Source: Onchidella celtica
Taxonomy: Eukaryota > Mollusca > Gastropoda > Systellommatophora > Onchidiidae
Reading direction: 5' to 3'
Assembly: GCA_963931925.1 (NCBI GenBank)
Contig: OZ007579.1
Coordinates: forward strand, 38,391,957-38,455,956
DNA: 64,000 nucleotides
Shown here: in pieces, positions 36,761 through 48,312 of the stretch
Numbering within the stretch: the stretch's first letter is position 1
Layout: every line of letters starts with the position of its first letter
Program-made: the position numbers and the translations under genes
The notes under the pieces: model-generated
The model's database searches: none
Told to the model about the DNA's origin: nothing
Seen by the model: only the letters and a program-made list of their open reading frames with translations

Positions 36761-37315
36761 AGGTCAAAATGTAGCAAGAAGAAGAAGTTGTATGTTGCAA
36801 AGCTTCGAGTAAGAGATAATACATAAATCATACAATAAAATGTAATGGAAAAGCGAAGACTTTTCATGCGCTAGGGCAATCCTCTCCCACTACGCGTGCG
36901 CGTATTTTATAGATGACCCCTGGATAGTTGTGCAAGTAGATGAGACATGCTTCTCTGCTGTAATACGAGCAAAAATTCGCAGCTAAGTAGAGCCATTTAT
37001 TTAATATTCTATTTAGATTCCATATTATTTCATATTCTATTATTTTTTATTGTTCCATTGTTTTATCTGTTAAATATTTCATTTTTGTTTGCTTTTTTTT
37101 TCCTTGAAGAATTTTTTTGCTGAAGTTTTGGCATTTTCCCGTCTTCCCTTTCTCTTTACTTTTCATGGTGTCGTTTGGGCATTATTTCTTTTGGGTGACT
37201 TTGCTACATACAACTTTTTCTTTTTTGCCAATTTATTACTTTGCCTAAACAGTAACCAGTGGTAGAAGTGGTGGCTGTGGTAGCCCTGGTAAAAGAAGTG
37301 AAGGAGATAGCAATG

Positions 37316-37496
37316 GTAAACTGTATTTTCACGTGTACAGAAACAGCAACAGGAACGGTAAAAATCCATCAAGTAGTTAAAAACAAAGGGTGTTTCCATG
37401 TGTACGGAGACGACATTTCCGCACACAAGAAAACATTGTTCTATTTCTGATGTGTCCATTTGCCGTTTCCTTTTCCGTACACGTGAAAACACAGCT
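37316..37496. mobile_element. 'CGGAAACGG' MITE copy
   Basis: Left end TGTATTTTCACGTGTACAGA and right end TTTTCCGTACACGTGAAAAC followed by ACAGCTT; inverted and of the same family. Confidence 0.65.
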
Positions 37497-38131
37497 TTTT
37501 TTTCATTAACTTACTTGGAAGTAACCTGGGACGGAGCACCGTATGGAAATCTTGTAACTTCCATTCCGGAGATCTTCCACATGAGCAACATGCAAATATT
37601 GACCGCTCTTCAACCATGCTCTGATCTCATCCCCTCCATTCTCACGTTGCTGGCCGTAGCCATTGATCAGATCCACACGAGCAGTGATAACATCAGATAA
37701 CATCATTAATATTACAATTTACAAATCGGTTTTGGTCCCTTTTTATGACAATCCGGGATAAAGTCAAGTCCGGTAACTCGCGTTTGTCCAGTACAGGGGG
37801 ATAACTCATATATTCTTTTTCAAAGTCAAAAATATATTTGTGTTTTGATAAGAATGGACTGTACTGTAGCTGTGACGAATTTACAAGTGTGTATAACTGT
37901 GTTATGTCTCTAATCGAACAAATATTTTGGTTTTCAACACAGATATTCTGACAGCTATTTGAGGTTTGTGCTTTAAATTTGGCGGTTATTTTATCCAGTG
38001 TCGTCCATTGGAAGCGTATTCTCTTGTATCTGACATAACATCTATAGGCGGTCTTGCAGTGAGAGGTGGCAGACTGATCGTCCTGAAATTCTCGTATTTG
38101 GTTTGCCTGGTTGTGAGGAAGAGAGATAGTT

Positions 38132-38540
38132 TTAGTGAAATAATACTACTACTGCACAGCATTTATATAGCGCTTCATCCCGTTAACAACCGATTTCTGA
38201 GCGCTTTACATTAATGTATATCATATAAATCACACATACAATATACAGGCATACTCAGGAGAACACAAAAAAATGGACATTCAGAGTGCAAAATGATGAC
38301 TCTTCAGCTGATGTTTAAAAGTCATAAAATGTTCAGTCTCTCTCAAAGACAGAGGCAGAGAATTCCAAATCTGAGACCTTTGAAAACAAAAAGATTTTTC
38401 ACCCATGGTCTTTGGGGACATCTTAAGAACTGTAAAGTTTTGAGTGTCAGCATGATGATCTAAGATGCCGTGATGGTACACAGGGAATCAAAAGAACAGT
38501 TAAATAAGTTGGTACGTTTTTGTACATACATTTGGTGACA
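38132..38540 (-). mobile_element. CR1/L2-like LINE 3' end
   Basis: A - strand fragment reads GEKSFCFQRSQIWNSLPLSLRETE...FKHQLKSHHF (ORF 38281-38481). This is the characteristic C-terminus of CR1/L2-type LINE reverse transcriptases. Its 3' tail contains GCGCTATATAAATGC and ends in TAGTAGTATTATT-like repeats near 38140, as seen at the 3' ends of such elements. Confidence 0.7.
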
Positions 38541-41365
38541 CAGAAATTGATGAGACTCTTTGTTTCAAAGGTGGCAGAACTGGCAACCGGTTGACTCTAA
38601 TTCTTTATGGAGTTTTTAGAAAAAACAGGAGAGATATACCTCTATTATTTAAATATCTCTTTCATGTGATTGGGGTCTTAGTAGTGAGGAAACTGAGAGG
38701 ACGGGATGAAAGCGTTCAAATATTCTTCATATTGATTATCCACAATTCAAATGAAGACCCAGAAGGAAAAAAAATGACCAAAGACGCGTTTGCATGAAAC
38801 CCTAAAAAAATCGATTTTTTAAGTATCAAAGTCTCCACGTGCATTGTTGATGGAGATAAAGAAAAACCTGTTTCATCAGGGGGAGGCTTTACTGAGTAGG
38901 AAAAAACAACAGCTAGGCTGTAGAGCAAAATGGGCATTGTAATAATTTTCTTCAAGTGACCCAAAAATCGTTGAAATTGGACTGTGGTTGTTCTTCCAGC
39001 TGGGTCTTCAAATACACAAAAATGGACAATAATATTGGAGGAATATTTCAGTTATCAAGCCGTGACTGGGTTGTTCTCTTGAGGAGCAAAGGGTGGTGTA
39101 TGTAGCATATAATTGTGTTCTGTTTCATCATATTGGAAAGAACATCCGTTGTAGCTGCCGCCGAATACATAGCAATGGCTTGTCAAAAGATTGGTTTAGT
39201 CAGGCACTTGAGGTTTCTACTGAAGGGGGCGGGTGCGGCAATCAAACGATAAGGGAAGATAAGAGAAATGTATGATAAGATAAAAATCACTTGATTATCT
39301 CATGAGGGAAGTTCTCTTTCACAGCGGCTTTAAGAGCAATCATGACATTAACATAGATCTACGTGCGGCAGACTGAGAAAACCCGTTGGGTTGCAAAATT
39401 CCTACTACTGAGTAATCAGCTTCCAAAGGTCGTTTGGGTGACCCTTCGTCTAAATTTAACTAAGGTCAGAACCTCATTCTGCATCCAATCCTACACCTTG
39501 TGTGTACGTTTTAACTTGAAGCGAAGCTCCTAAATACTTTAAGTTTGCCTTTTAAATGTATGGGACCAAATCTGTTGACGTTACGTAATTTTGCCGTGTT
39601 CATGGTTAACAACTTTGTCTTCTTTTGGTCTCGCACTCATATTTTCCCAACCTGTCACCACCGTATACCAGTGGAAAGAGAAAATCAGCAGCTTTTCATT
39701 CATAACTAGTGCGCATGAATACATTGGCTCTGTAGTATTTCGTCAAAATGTCTAATCTTCGTAGATCGTATACAAAAGATCACCGTCTGCTTAGAAGGGG
39801 GCCAACCTGATACTACTATCGGTTTTTCCAATTGATTTTAATTGCAATTTAATCTTTTAACTGACAAAGTAAGCGTTGCTTTGTGCAGGAAAACTTTCAT
39901 TTGAAAGTATTCAAGTGCAGAAGAATTTTATTCTAATTAATATCTGCCACAAAATGAGGTTGCCATAAACAAGCTGGTGGACAGAGAGATACATCCAGAT
40001 CTAGCCAAACATCTGTATTGACTGATTTTATTCAAAAAAAAAAAAAGTTCCGGGTGCTTGAAATGTTGATCTCTACTGAATGTTTGAGTTTTGTGGTGGT
40101 TATAAACTCAAATAATGGCATTATTTTGCTTACCTGGTGTAACAGGGTGACAGACTGGCAAGGTATAACTAGCGTGGGAAGATAGTTGACGGCGGGGAGA
40201 CAGAGTTATTGTAGGCCAGAGGGGGAAAGTAGCAGATGCAACGGAAAGCGTTTTGACACCCGAAAAGGGTAGTGTTTACTTGACCGCCGTACTTGACGAT
40301 CAGATCACCTGGGAATTGCTTGGGGGAGTAGAGATGCTTCAATAGTATTTGACGTGGAGTCGACGGGGGTGGCTATTAGGATAACTAATGTACACTCGGT
40401 GAGCGTCTTGGGACGCTACCTGACTGGGTATAAATCTCCGAACGCTCCTTCCAACTTCAGACCGCTGAGAGCACTCACCAGCTTCGTGCCGAAGAGGAGA
40501 CCACCACTGCAACTGTAGCTTCGTACTAGTCTTGTGAGTGGGGAGGGTCAGGGAACCCGCAAAAATCCTTTGTCAGAGCGTGGTATCTTTGGTATCTTGT
40601 CGGCACTTGAGCTGTTGCTGAGTGGTAAGTTAATTGTACGATGTATGTGTATTTTACTTAATGTTCATCATTGTAGAACCTAAATCTAGCGGGTTTACTT
40701 TGGTATAACTACTGCCTCTGAGAGAGTCACGGAAACGCCGTTACATATATGTTACGAAACCTTATAGGATGGGGTCTGTTAGAGAGAGCGTTATTCTTCG
40801 TGGGGAACGTGTAAATATCATTAAAACTATATTGATCGTTTATTCTATTGCCTATATGGGAGCCTGTGGAGTATGGCAGCTGCAGCCTGACTTATAACAG
40901 TGTCAGCGGTTAAAGGTATTAATGATGAATATCCGTCATGGAGTAAGTATGGAAGTCATGCCTTCCAGCAGTAGATTAGGAAGTTGCGATTGTTTTTCTA
41001 CAGAGGAGGAAGAACACCACCTTCTTGGCTTCTCAACTTCTTGTACTTTGATTAACGACATCGCGGCTTCTTGGCTTCCCGACCTATTGGTACCTGCCGA
41101 TACCTGTTTTTCTAACTGCGCAGTCAAGCCAGAGTAGAGAGGAAGAACCAGTGCCCAGATAGCGCCATACACCCCTAAAGGAGAGGTTTCCTTAAGCTGA
41201 ATGTACCCGTGTGTTTTATAAAATGTGCTAGAAATTGAATATTGCGAAGCCTTTTAATTATCATGTACTGATTTGCATCAACTTCATTCCATCGAAATTC
41301 ACATGAAATTGTATGACCTATGTTCCTATTATTATTGAATGAATTAATAATTATTGTATATATAA
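38541..41365. other. Non-coding, possible LTR-like sequence at 40138-40745
   Basis: No gene seen. 40138 starts TGTAACAGGG and 40740-40745 ends GTTACA with a TATAAAT at 40429, but no target duplication matches, so the LTR reading is unproven. Confidence 0.3.
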
Positions 41366-42119
41366 GCACCAGATTTTGAGGAACACCTCCAAAAACTGCC
41401 AATAATGGCCGAACTTGACGCTGAACCTTCCTTAGTCGAGCTTTCCAATGCAATCGACCACCTGTCTGCTGGAAAAGCCACAGGAAGTGACAACATTCCT
41501 GCAGAGGTATTAAAAGACCTAAAAGGCCCACTATTACCACACCTGTATAATCTGTTACTGCAGTGTTGGAAAGAAGGCGTGATACCACATGATATGAGAG
41601 ACGCCAAAATTGTCACACTTTACAAGAACAAAGGAGACAAAGGCGACTGCAACAACTATCGAGGCATATCCCTCCTCAGCATTACTGGAAAGGCTTTTGC
41701 TCGCGTCACCCTCTGCCGCCTTCAACAACTGGCGGAAAAAGTCTTACCAGAAACACAATGTGGCTTTCGAAGCAAACGATCAACTATTGACATGATATTT
41801 GCACTTCGGCAAATCCAAGAAAAATGTAAAGAACAAAACAGGCCGCTTATAACATGCTTTGTGGACCTAACAAAGGCTTTCGACACCGTAAGCCGATCTG
41901 GCCTGTATGCAGTCCTTAAATCCATAGGCTGCCCACCAACATTGCTAAAACTTATTGCATCCTTCCACACTGACATGAGGGCATGTGTCAACTTTGAGGG
42001 CTGCACATCCAATTCATTTGCTGTAAACAGCGGTGTGAAGCAGGGATGTGTTCTTGCTCCTACCTTATTTGGTATATATTTTGCAGCCCTACTCAAGAAT
42101 GCCTTTGGTCAATGTTCAG
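41366..42119 (+). pseudogene. Non-LTR retrotransposon reverse transcriptase, first part (5'-truncated)
   Basis: The frame is open from about 41372 and contains the RT palm and finger blocks: LSAGKATGSDNIPAE, AKIVTLYKNKGDKGDCNNYRGISLL, QCGFRSKRSTID, CFVDLTKAFDTV and NSGVKQGCVLAPTLF. These are typical of LINE reverse transcriptases. The endonuclease domain is absent, so the copy is 5'-truncated near 41366. The ORF is cut at 42119 by the solo LTR and continues at 42741. Clade is not assigned. Confidence 0.92.
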
Positions 42120-42740
42120 TGTAGCGTCCCACTAGTTGAACGATCGATATTTTTCTTCCCCCTGCATGACGCGTCTCACTCGGCGACCCCCCCCCCTCTC
42201 GCCAGCAAGGCCGGTATTTCCCTTTGATGTCGATGTATGGCTTGTTTGTCTCACTGTAGAAAATCTAGAAGCGTCTGAAAGATACTGCAGTGTCCGAGAT
42301 TACGCTAGGTCGACCTTGAGTGATGTAATGCTGTGACGTGTCTGTGTACGATTGGGTGGCCTGTATGTGTCCCGAACGATCTAGGTCTGTCTCGTGCTTA
42401 TGGGGCGGTAAAGCCGCTTCCTGAACGTTCCTGGACAGAATATATATAAGGAGGGCCAGGCGAGCGGTAGAGGTGCAAATCGTGGGTGAAAATCGTAAGG
42501 TGCAAATCGTAGGTGTGTACATCCAGTTGTAGTAGAAGTGTAGTGCCTTCCCTGATAGGTGTAAGTAACTTGTGGATATCAGCTCGTGTTTACAGTTATT
42601 AAAGTTAGTATTAATTGTTCATCGGATCCTGTTATTTATTTCTACAACAGTTCGAGACAGTTTCGTTTTTTAAGGGGTAGACGATCAGTTCATCTGACTC
42701 TCCCCATCATAACGTGCTGAAATTTGCATCAACTGTTACA
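42120..42740 (+). repeat. Solo LTR of the Gmr1-like family
   Basis: About 621 bp starting TGTAGCGTCCCACTAG and ending CAACTGTTACA, homologous along its length to the LTRs at 55448-56046 and 61519-62119 but in the opposite orientation and more diverged. It is flanked by the 5-bp duplication TTCAG (42115-42119 and 42741-42745). No internal region remains, so it arose by LTR-LTR recombination. It interrupts the reverse transcriptase ORF of a LINE exactly; the LINE frame resumes after it. Confidence 0.95.
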
Positions 42741-43731
42741 TTCAGGTGGAGTACTTATTAACACCAGAGTGGACGGCTCCATTTTTAATGTTGCCAGACT
42801 AAAAGCAAAATCTCGTACAGAGCATATTATGTTACAAGAGCTCCTCTTCGCAGATGATGCTGCAATCGTGGCCCACGATGAAACCACGCTCCAGGCTCTC
42901 ATCAATAGCCTGTAGTTTTGACACAAGGCTTGAGAAACCCCAACCCAATCATGCTGAATGGCTCTCCTCTGGAGCAAGTGGGAAAATTCTGCTACCTAGG
43001 CTCAACCATCAGTGGTAGCACAGACATAACAACTGAAATAAATGCCAGAATAGGAAAGGCGGCCACAGCTTTTGGCAAACTCTCAAAAAGGGTGTGGAAC
43101 AATAGCAAGCTGACCATCAAAACAAAGGTACTCGTGTACCAAACTTGCGTCCTAAGCACCCTGCTGTATGGCTCAGAGACATGGACCACCTACTCCAAAC
43201 ATGAAAGATCCCTCAACTCCTTCCACCTGCGCTGCCTACGCAAAATTCTCAAGATCAAGTGGCAAGACAGGATCTCAAATATCGAAGTTCTGAGCCGAGC
43301 CAACATTCCATCAACTCAGGCTCTCCTAGGCAAAAAAAGACTGCGGTGGCTTGGACATCTCCACCGTATGGAAAATGATCGCATCCCCAGACAAATTCTC
43401 TACGGGGAACTTGCTACTGGCAACCGACCCAGAGGTAGGCCACATCTGCGATTCAAAGACACTTGCAAGGTCACGATGAAAGCATTCAACATCGACCCCA
43501 ATGAATGGGAGAACCTTGCAAATGATCGAAGCAGATGGAGACAAAAATTGCGCAGTGGCACGCTCGCAATAGACTTCAAGGCAAAAGAAACATACCTGAC
43601 AAAACGACAGAGGCGGAATGAAAACACTCGCCAAAGTGAACCCAAAAGACTGACCTGCAATCACTGCCATCGCACTTTCGGGTCAAACATTGGTAGAATA
43701 AGCCACGAGAGAAGCTGTCAGTCAAAGTGAA
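42741..43731 (+). pseudogene. Non-LTR retrotransposon reverse transcriptase, second part and C-terminal zinc finger
   Basis: Continues the LINE after the solo LTR: GGVLINTRVDGS and then LLFADDAAIVAHD with the FADD catalytic motif. After INSL (about 42913) two stops appear and the frame shifts; the following VLTQG suggests a short deletion of the usual linker before this strand. The second frame (42918-43730) has VGKFCYLGSTIS, the LYGSETW and RWLGHLHRM thumb motifs, RPRGRPHLRF, and a C2H2-type finger (CNHCHRTFGSNIGRISHERSC region) before the stop. The copy is dead but not old, since most blocks are intact. Confidence 0.9.
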
Positions 43732-46092
43732 AGTGAATATTCTAGCTGCTAAGACCGTCTGTAAAGACGCTAAAGGCCATATATTTTGTACTTTTAAAAT
43801 GTCATAACTTTGGTTCTAGGGAAGATATTATAAAAGTTAAAAAAAGCAAAATGATCTGCAAAACCTCTGCTACACAATGGTGCAAATAACTCCAATTATG
43901 AACTTTTGGCATCATGACTGGTTTCCTCAGGCTGTCTCACATATATCACAACTCAGTAAATGCAACAACAGGTATACATGAATTGACATGGTAAGGAACC
44001 TTCGTGACATTTGGCACACATCTAGCTATAGTGTCATGTTCAGGCCAATTACGGAGGACAAAAACCATCTTCTGTATCTTTCTCTGTTTGCTTTGATGTG
44101 TATTATTCTGTTGCTCTTGGATGATCCAGAAATTTGATGAAACAGAGGATGGTGGCTGTCTTTTAAGATGGATATAAATTTCTCTGCGGAAGTTTTTGAG
44201 TACAGATGGTCATAACTGAAAAATGGCGCGTCTGTCATCGTTAGTAGACGGCGTCTGTTGTCACGAGCCGCATGAGCTCTTTTTTCTGTTAGTCATGGGT
44301 TGGTTTATTTTGGGAGAATATGAAACGCGTATAGCTATTAATCGAGCCACGGATTTCGTGATGAGGGATGTGTGAGTGAAGTTTGTAAACATTAAGTTAA
44401 CCCTTTGATTTTGGTGTGCGTGTGAGATTTTCTTGTTTACATAGTAGGATTGTAGAAGTTCGAGAGTAGGTTTTTGAGTTGTGTACATATCCTTTTGAGA
44501 AAGCAGTTAGGGTTAACTGAAAGACAAACTTGTGTTTGTCGTGGCTAGGTCATTGATCGTCCAATCGGGAGGGAGACCCTTAGTAACCATCGGGGGGTAT
44601 AAAAGCTAACACACGCACTAAGATCAGTGGATTCATATTTCGATCATTTTGGCGAAAGGACGAGTCACGGGGGCCTCCTACCTGAGTGGAGATGACAGAC
44701 AGAAAGATTCGCGCTGTGAGAGACCTAGACAGTGACGAAGCCTCTGTGCACCAGGCTTAAGTGTACACACCGCTTACATTGGACTCTCTCGCTCGCAAAA
44801 CCATAGCGAGCGAGGAAATGGTGAGATCCCTCGTATGTGTTCGTGTCAGGAACTGTGACAGTTTTTCCGTCACCCCATTGTGACGAAGAGAAGGACATTG
44901 ACTATACTTTTACTAGATGTGTAATGAGCTGTTAGATTGTGTTTGAGATTGAACTATGTTCATTTCCCAGCTGTATACTTCTTAGTGTGGAGTAGCATAG
45001 ATATTTTGTAAAGTGTATTACTGTGAAAATTATTAGTGAGTGCTGCTACGCTTTAGGAGTCAGTCAATTATCTGACTAGGTGCTATTACTGATTATATGA
45101 AAGCGAGACCGTCCAAACTGAATTTGTTTACACCGGTGTCCTTTAGGAACCGCAGTCCTGGATAGGCGCACTTAACGAGTGCATAGTACAATACTTGGTT
45201 CTATACCCTATTTTAGATATACTTGATGGAATTTCTGTAGTCGATGACATTTCTGTACTATCTATGATTGTGATTACCGTAAATTATGCAGTCGAATGTT
45301 GTATTATGATTATATGGCCCGTCAGGCCTGAACACTAGCAATCCTGTGTTGCTTAGTTATTGTGGGATGAATGTTTCGGGTGTGAGTCAACGAGCGGTGT
45401 TCACATCTACTATATCCACCAAATCCCACTTCTGACATCTGTTGTGGGTATTTTGCTGTTTAGACAATGAACACTACAGCTGCTTGCTACTAAATTATTT
45501 CCAATGCTGTTATTAGTTGTTATACAAGTGTGAAGTGTTACTGCAATAAAACTTCTGAAGTGAATTCTTTATGACAGCATTTGTTTATAGGAGACACAGA
45601 AAACCTTCCTTGCTATCTCCAAAGCGATAACGTGAGGGAAGAAAGGTAACGTGGATTGAGAAGGAAAGTTAGAAAAGCGAAAGTTTTATTTAAAAATACA
45701 ACAAAAACGTTCCATAATTTCGCTTAAGCCCTTGAATGTCGACTGTGTATTGTCATGAATATTCTTTTGTGTCCGCTGTGAATGAGTCCACTATGGTTAC
45801 CAATGTTATTTGATACATTTTGTTATGAAAGTTCCCATTTATCTTTTAGAGTATTCCGGCATAATCAATTTCAAAAGCGACAAGAACTGTAAAAATTATG
45901 GCTGCATTGTTGTGGTATTGAAAGGGTTAAAGAAAGGAAGATCAGGGAGAAAGGTAGAACGATGAGGAGCGGGGATGGGGGGGGGGGTGGAGGGAGAGAA
46001 CAAAGCAATACGCAGAAAGAAAGAAAAGGCCACCATAAGTTGAAAAAAAGACAGAACTGTAGCAGGGTAGTTTTAACATTATTATTGGCCCT
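43732..46092. other. Non-coding; possible solo LTR at 44233-45576
   Basis: TGTCAT at 44233 and ATGACA at 45571-45576 are inverted; GGTATAAAAGC at 44597 and AATAAA at 45545 could be TATA box and poly(A) signal. The flanks do not form a clean duplication. No ORF of note. Confidence 0.3.
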
Positions 46093-46274
46093 TAAGCTGA
46101 CTTCTCATGTGTAGGGAAACGGAAATGGCAAAAAATCCCTCATAGAGTAAAAAGAAAGTGTTTCCAGGTGTACAGAAAAGGCGTACGGAAATATCCTTTC
46201 TAATTCACTACTTGAAGGGTTTTTGACGTTTCCCGCTGACGTTTCCATTGCCGTGTACATGAGAACCCAGCTTT
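46093..46274. mobile_element. 'CGGAAACGG' MITE copy
   Basis: Starts after CTT at 46093 with AAGCTGACTTCTCATGTGTA and ends GTACATGAGAACCCAGCTTT. About 180 bp, foldback. Confidence 0.7.
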
Positions 46275-46382
46275 AGGCAGATTCTTTTGAAATGCACGGG
46301 ATCTTCCCCCCCCAGATTTCAAAAACCAGTGTAAATTTGCAATCATGGGGAGCGCTAGATCCATGGACCCCTTTGGGCTAGG

Positions 46383-46770
46383 GACACGTTGGTCTAGAGG
46401 GAAGGTGCTCGACTCCCATGGCGAAGGTACCGGGTTCGATCCCTGATCGGTGCAGGCATAGTGGACTTTTTTTTGAGGAAAAATTTCCTGTCCCTGATCC
46501 TATGGTATGTAGCATGGAGCACCTAGTCTTCTCGGATAAGGACGAAAAACTCGCAGGGTCCGTGTGCACGTTGCGCACATTAAAGATACCTCGGCAGTTA
46601 AAGTCGAGAAGAGCAGGCCGAACAAGGCCGCAGTCCGAGCAAAAACCTAAAAAAAAACACTAATCCCTACCACAAAAACACACAGAAAGAAGAACAAGAA
46701 AAATTTAAACAAGAAACGTGAGATGTAAAAGCCAAAGACGGTGAACCTGCTAAAAATAAAAGACCAAAAC
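46383..46770 (+). mobile_element. tRNA-derived SINE, copy
   Basis: Best-preserved promoter: TTGGTCTAGAGGGAAGG (A box) and GGGTTCGATCCC (B box, matching GGTTCGANNCC). Core GTCTTCTCGGATAAGGACGA and A-rich tail follow. Confidence 0.85.
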
Positions 46771-47159
46771 GCCTTGGGACCCCCTGTTTGTCCATGCGTG
46801 AAGGGGGCTCTAAGTGGTGGATTTCCCCGTCTGATAAAAGACCAGACATACAGTATATATTACAAGCCCTCCCTCCCTGCATATGACTTACCTTTGCGTC
46901 ATCTTAATGACGTAATATGTCGTCACTAGCAATACACATACATAGGGGATTAGGACAGTTCGTCTAGAGAAGGCTGGCTTAATTTTCCAAATATCCCTCG
47001 CCATTTTCATCTCTTCCTGTTTAAAAAAAACAAAAAAAACAAGACATAATTTATACTAGACTGCCATCGGCCTTATAAGTTGGTGGAGGGAGGGGGATAT
47101 ACAATATATAGGCTGCCGTCAGGTTTTTTTGTAAAGGGGCCGGGGTATACAGTATATAG

Positions 47160-47702
47160 CAGGGGTGGTCAAACTTGCTTCCCTTAAGAGCCACATTCAA
47201 TACATTTCAGGTATTCAAGAACCAGAAGATATGAACAAACTCTACGCACACCTTTACATACGCATTTTGCAAAAAAAAAAATAAAAAATGTATATAAGTA
47301 TTATTAAGAAGTACAAGTATGGAACAATATTTCCTCATTTGTGCAGTTTTTTAAATTGTTAATTTGGAGTTTGGTTCCTGTAATCACAAAAGCACACATA
47401 CACACCAAATGTTTTCAATATCTTGACTGATGATTGTTTTAAATAAATTGGGGGTATTAAAATAAGGTAATGAACTACTGGAACATCTAAGAAATACGTG
47501 CGAATGTCATAGATAAGTTAATCTGACGAGATCAGAACATGTTCATGATGCCCCTGGGTCAGTATATAAAATGAGGGAACCTTTTAATAATTAACACTGT
47601 GATGGAAAAAAAATCGCAGACAGCATAATTATTTCCACGAGCCGCATATTGAAGGTCAAAGAGCCGCATGTGGCTGGCGAGCCAGGGTTTGGCCACCTCT
47701 GA
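47160..47702. mobile_element. hAT-like non-autonomous element (CAGGGGTGG ends)
   Basis: Ends CAGGGGTGGTCAAAC and GTTTGGCCACCTCTG are inverted, with the GAGCCGCATGTGGCT motif near the right end. This end type is widespread among animal hAT elements. No matching 8-bp duplication was found. Confidence 0.65.
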
Positions 47703-48147
47703 TAAAATATTGGCTTCAGGTGAGCTGTGACCTTGCAACTTCATTAAAGCAAGACCAAACATATTCGGAACTGAGTGCCAATTACAGATCATGTGGATAT
47801 AGTCATCACTTGCTGCCCTGTTTAGGGAAAGACCGAAGAAGTTTTTTCTATTACAACATTTTTATAAAGATTGCATGGAGCTTTAATAAACAGAGCAGGT
47901 CAGTGTCAGGGACACTGGGGTAGATTAGTGAAGGAATTAAAAAAAATAACTTGATAAATTCATATACAGTTAAGCTGGTTTTTCATGTGTACGGAAAAGG
48001 AAACGGGAAAACCCCTTGATGTAGTGAAGTACAGAGAACGTTTTCATATGTACAGAAATGCCGTTTCCGCACACATGGAAACACTCTTTCTTTTTATGAC
48101 TTGTTGGGTTTTTGCCGTATCCATTGCCGTTTCCGTTTCCCTACTTA

Positions 48148-48184
48148 AGGCCTGTGTCCACTATTACGATATCAGAATTCTGAT
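48148..48184 (+). repeat. Harbinger left terminal inverted repeat
   Basis: Perfect 37-bp match to the reverse complement of 52954-52990. It includes the palindrome ATCAGAATTCTGAT at its inner end. Confidence 0.97.
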
Positions 48185-48312
48185 CAGAATTCTGCAGGAG
48201 AAGAAATCAGAAAGTCAGATGCAGAATCTGAACTTTCTGATTTCTGTTCTGATTTCGGAGGGTGTGTCCACTATTATGATGTCAGAATTCTGATCAGAAT
48301 AACAGCTCCAAA
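48185..48312 (+). promoter_or_regulatory. Harbinger left subterminal repeat region and transposase leader
   Basis: Contains several GAAATCAGAA/TTCTGATTTC motifs and, at 48262-48300, a second near-copy of the terminal sequence (GTGTGTCCACTATTATGATG...). The same GAAATCAGAAC motif recurs three times in 52810-52960 at the other end. Such subterminal repeats are the usual binding sites for transposase or its Myb/MADF partner; that role is inferred here. Confidence 0.5.

Noticed and set aside
40138-40745. Possible LTR with TGTAAC...GTTACA ends
   Set aside because: Flanking five bases (CCTGG and TATAT) do not match, and no related copy was seen in the window.
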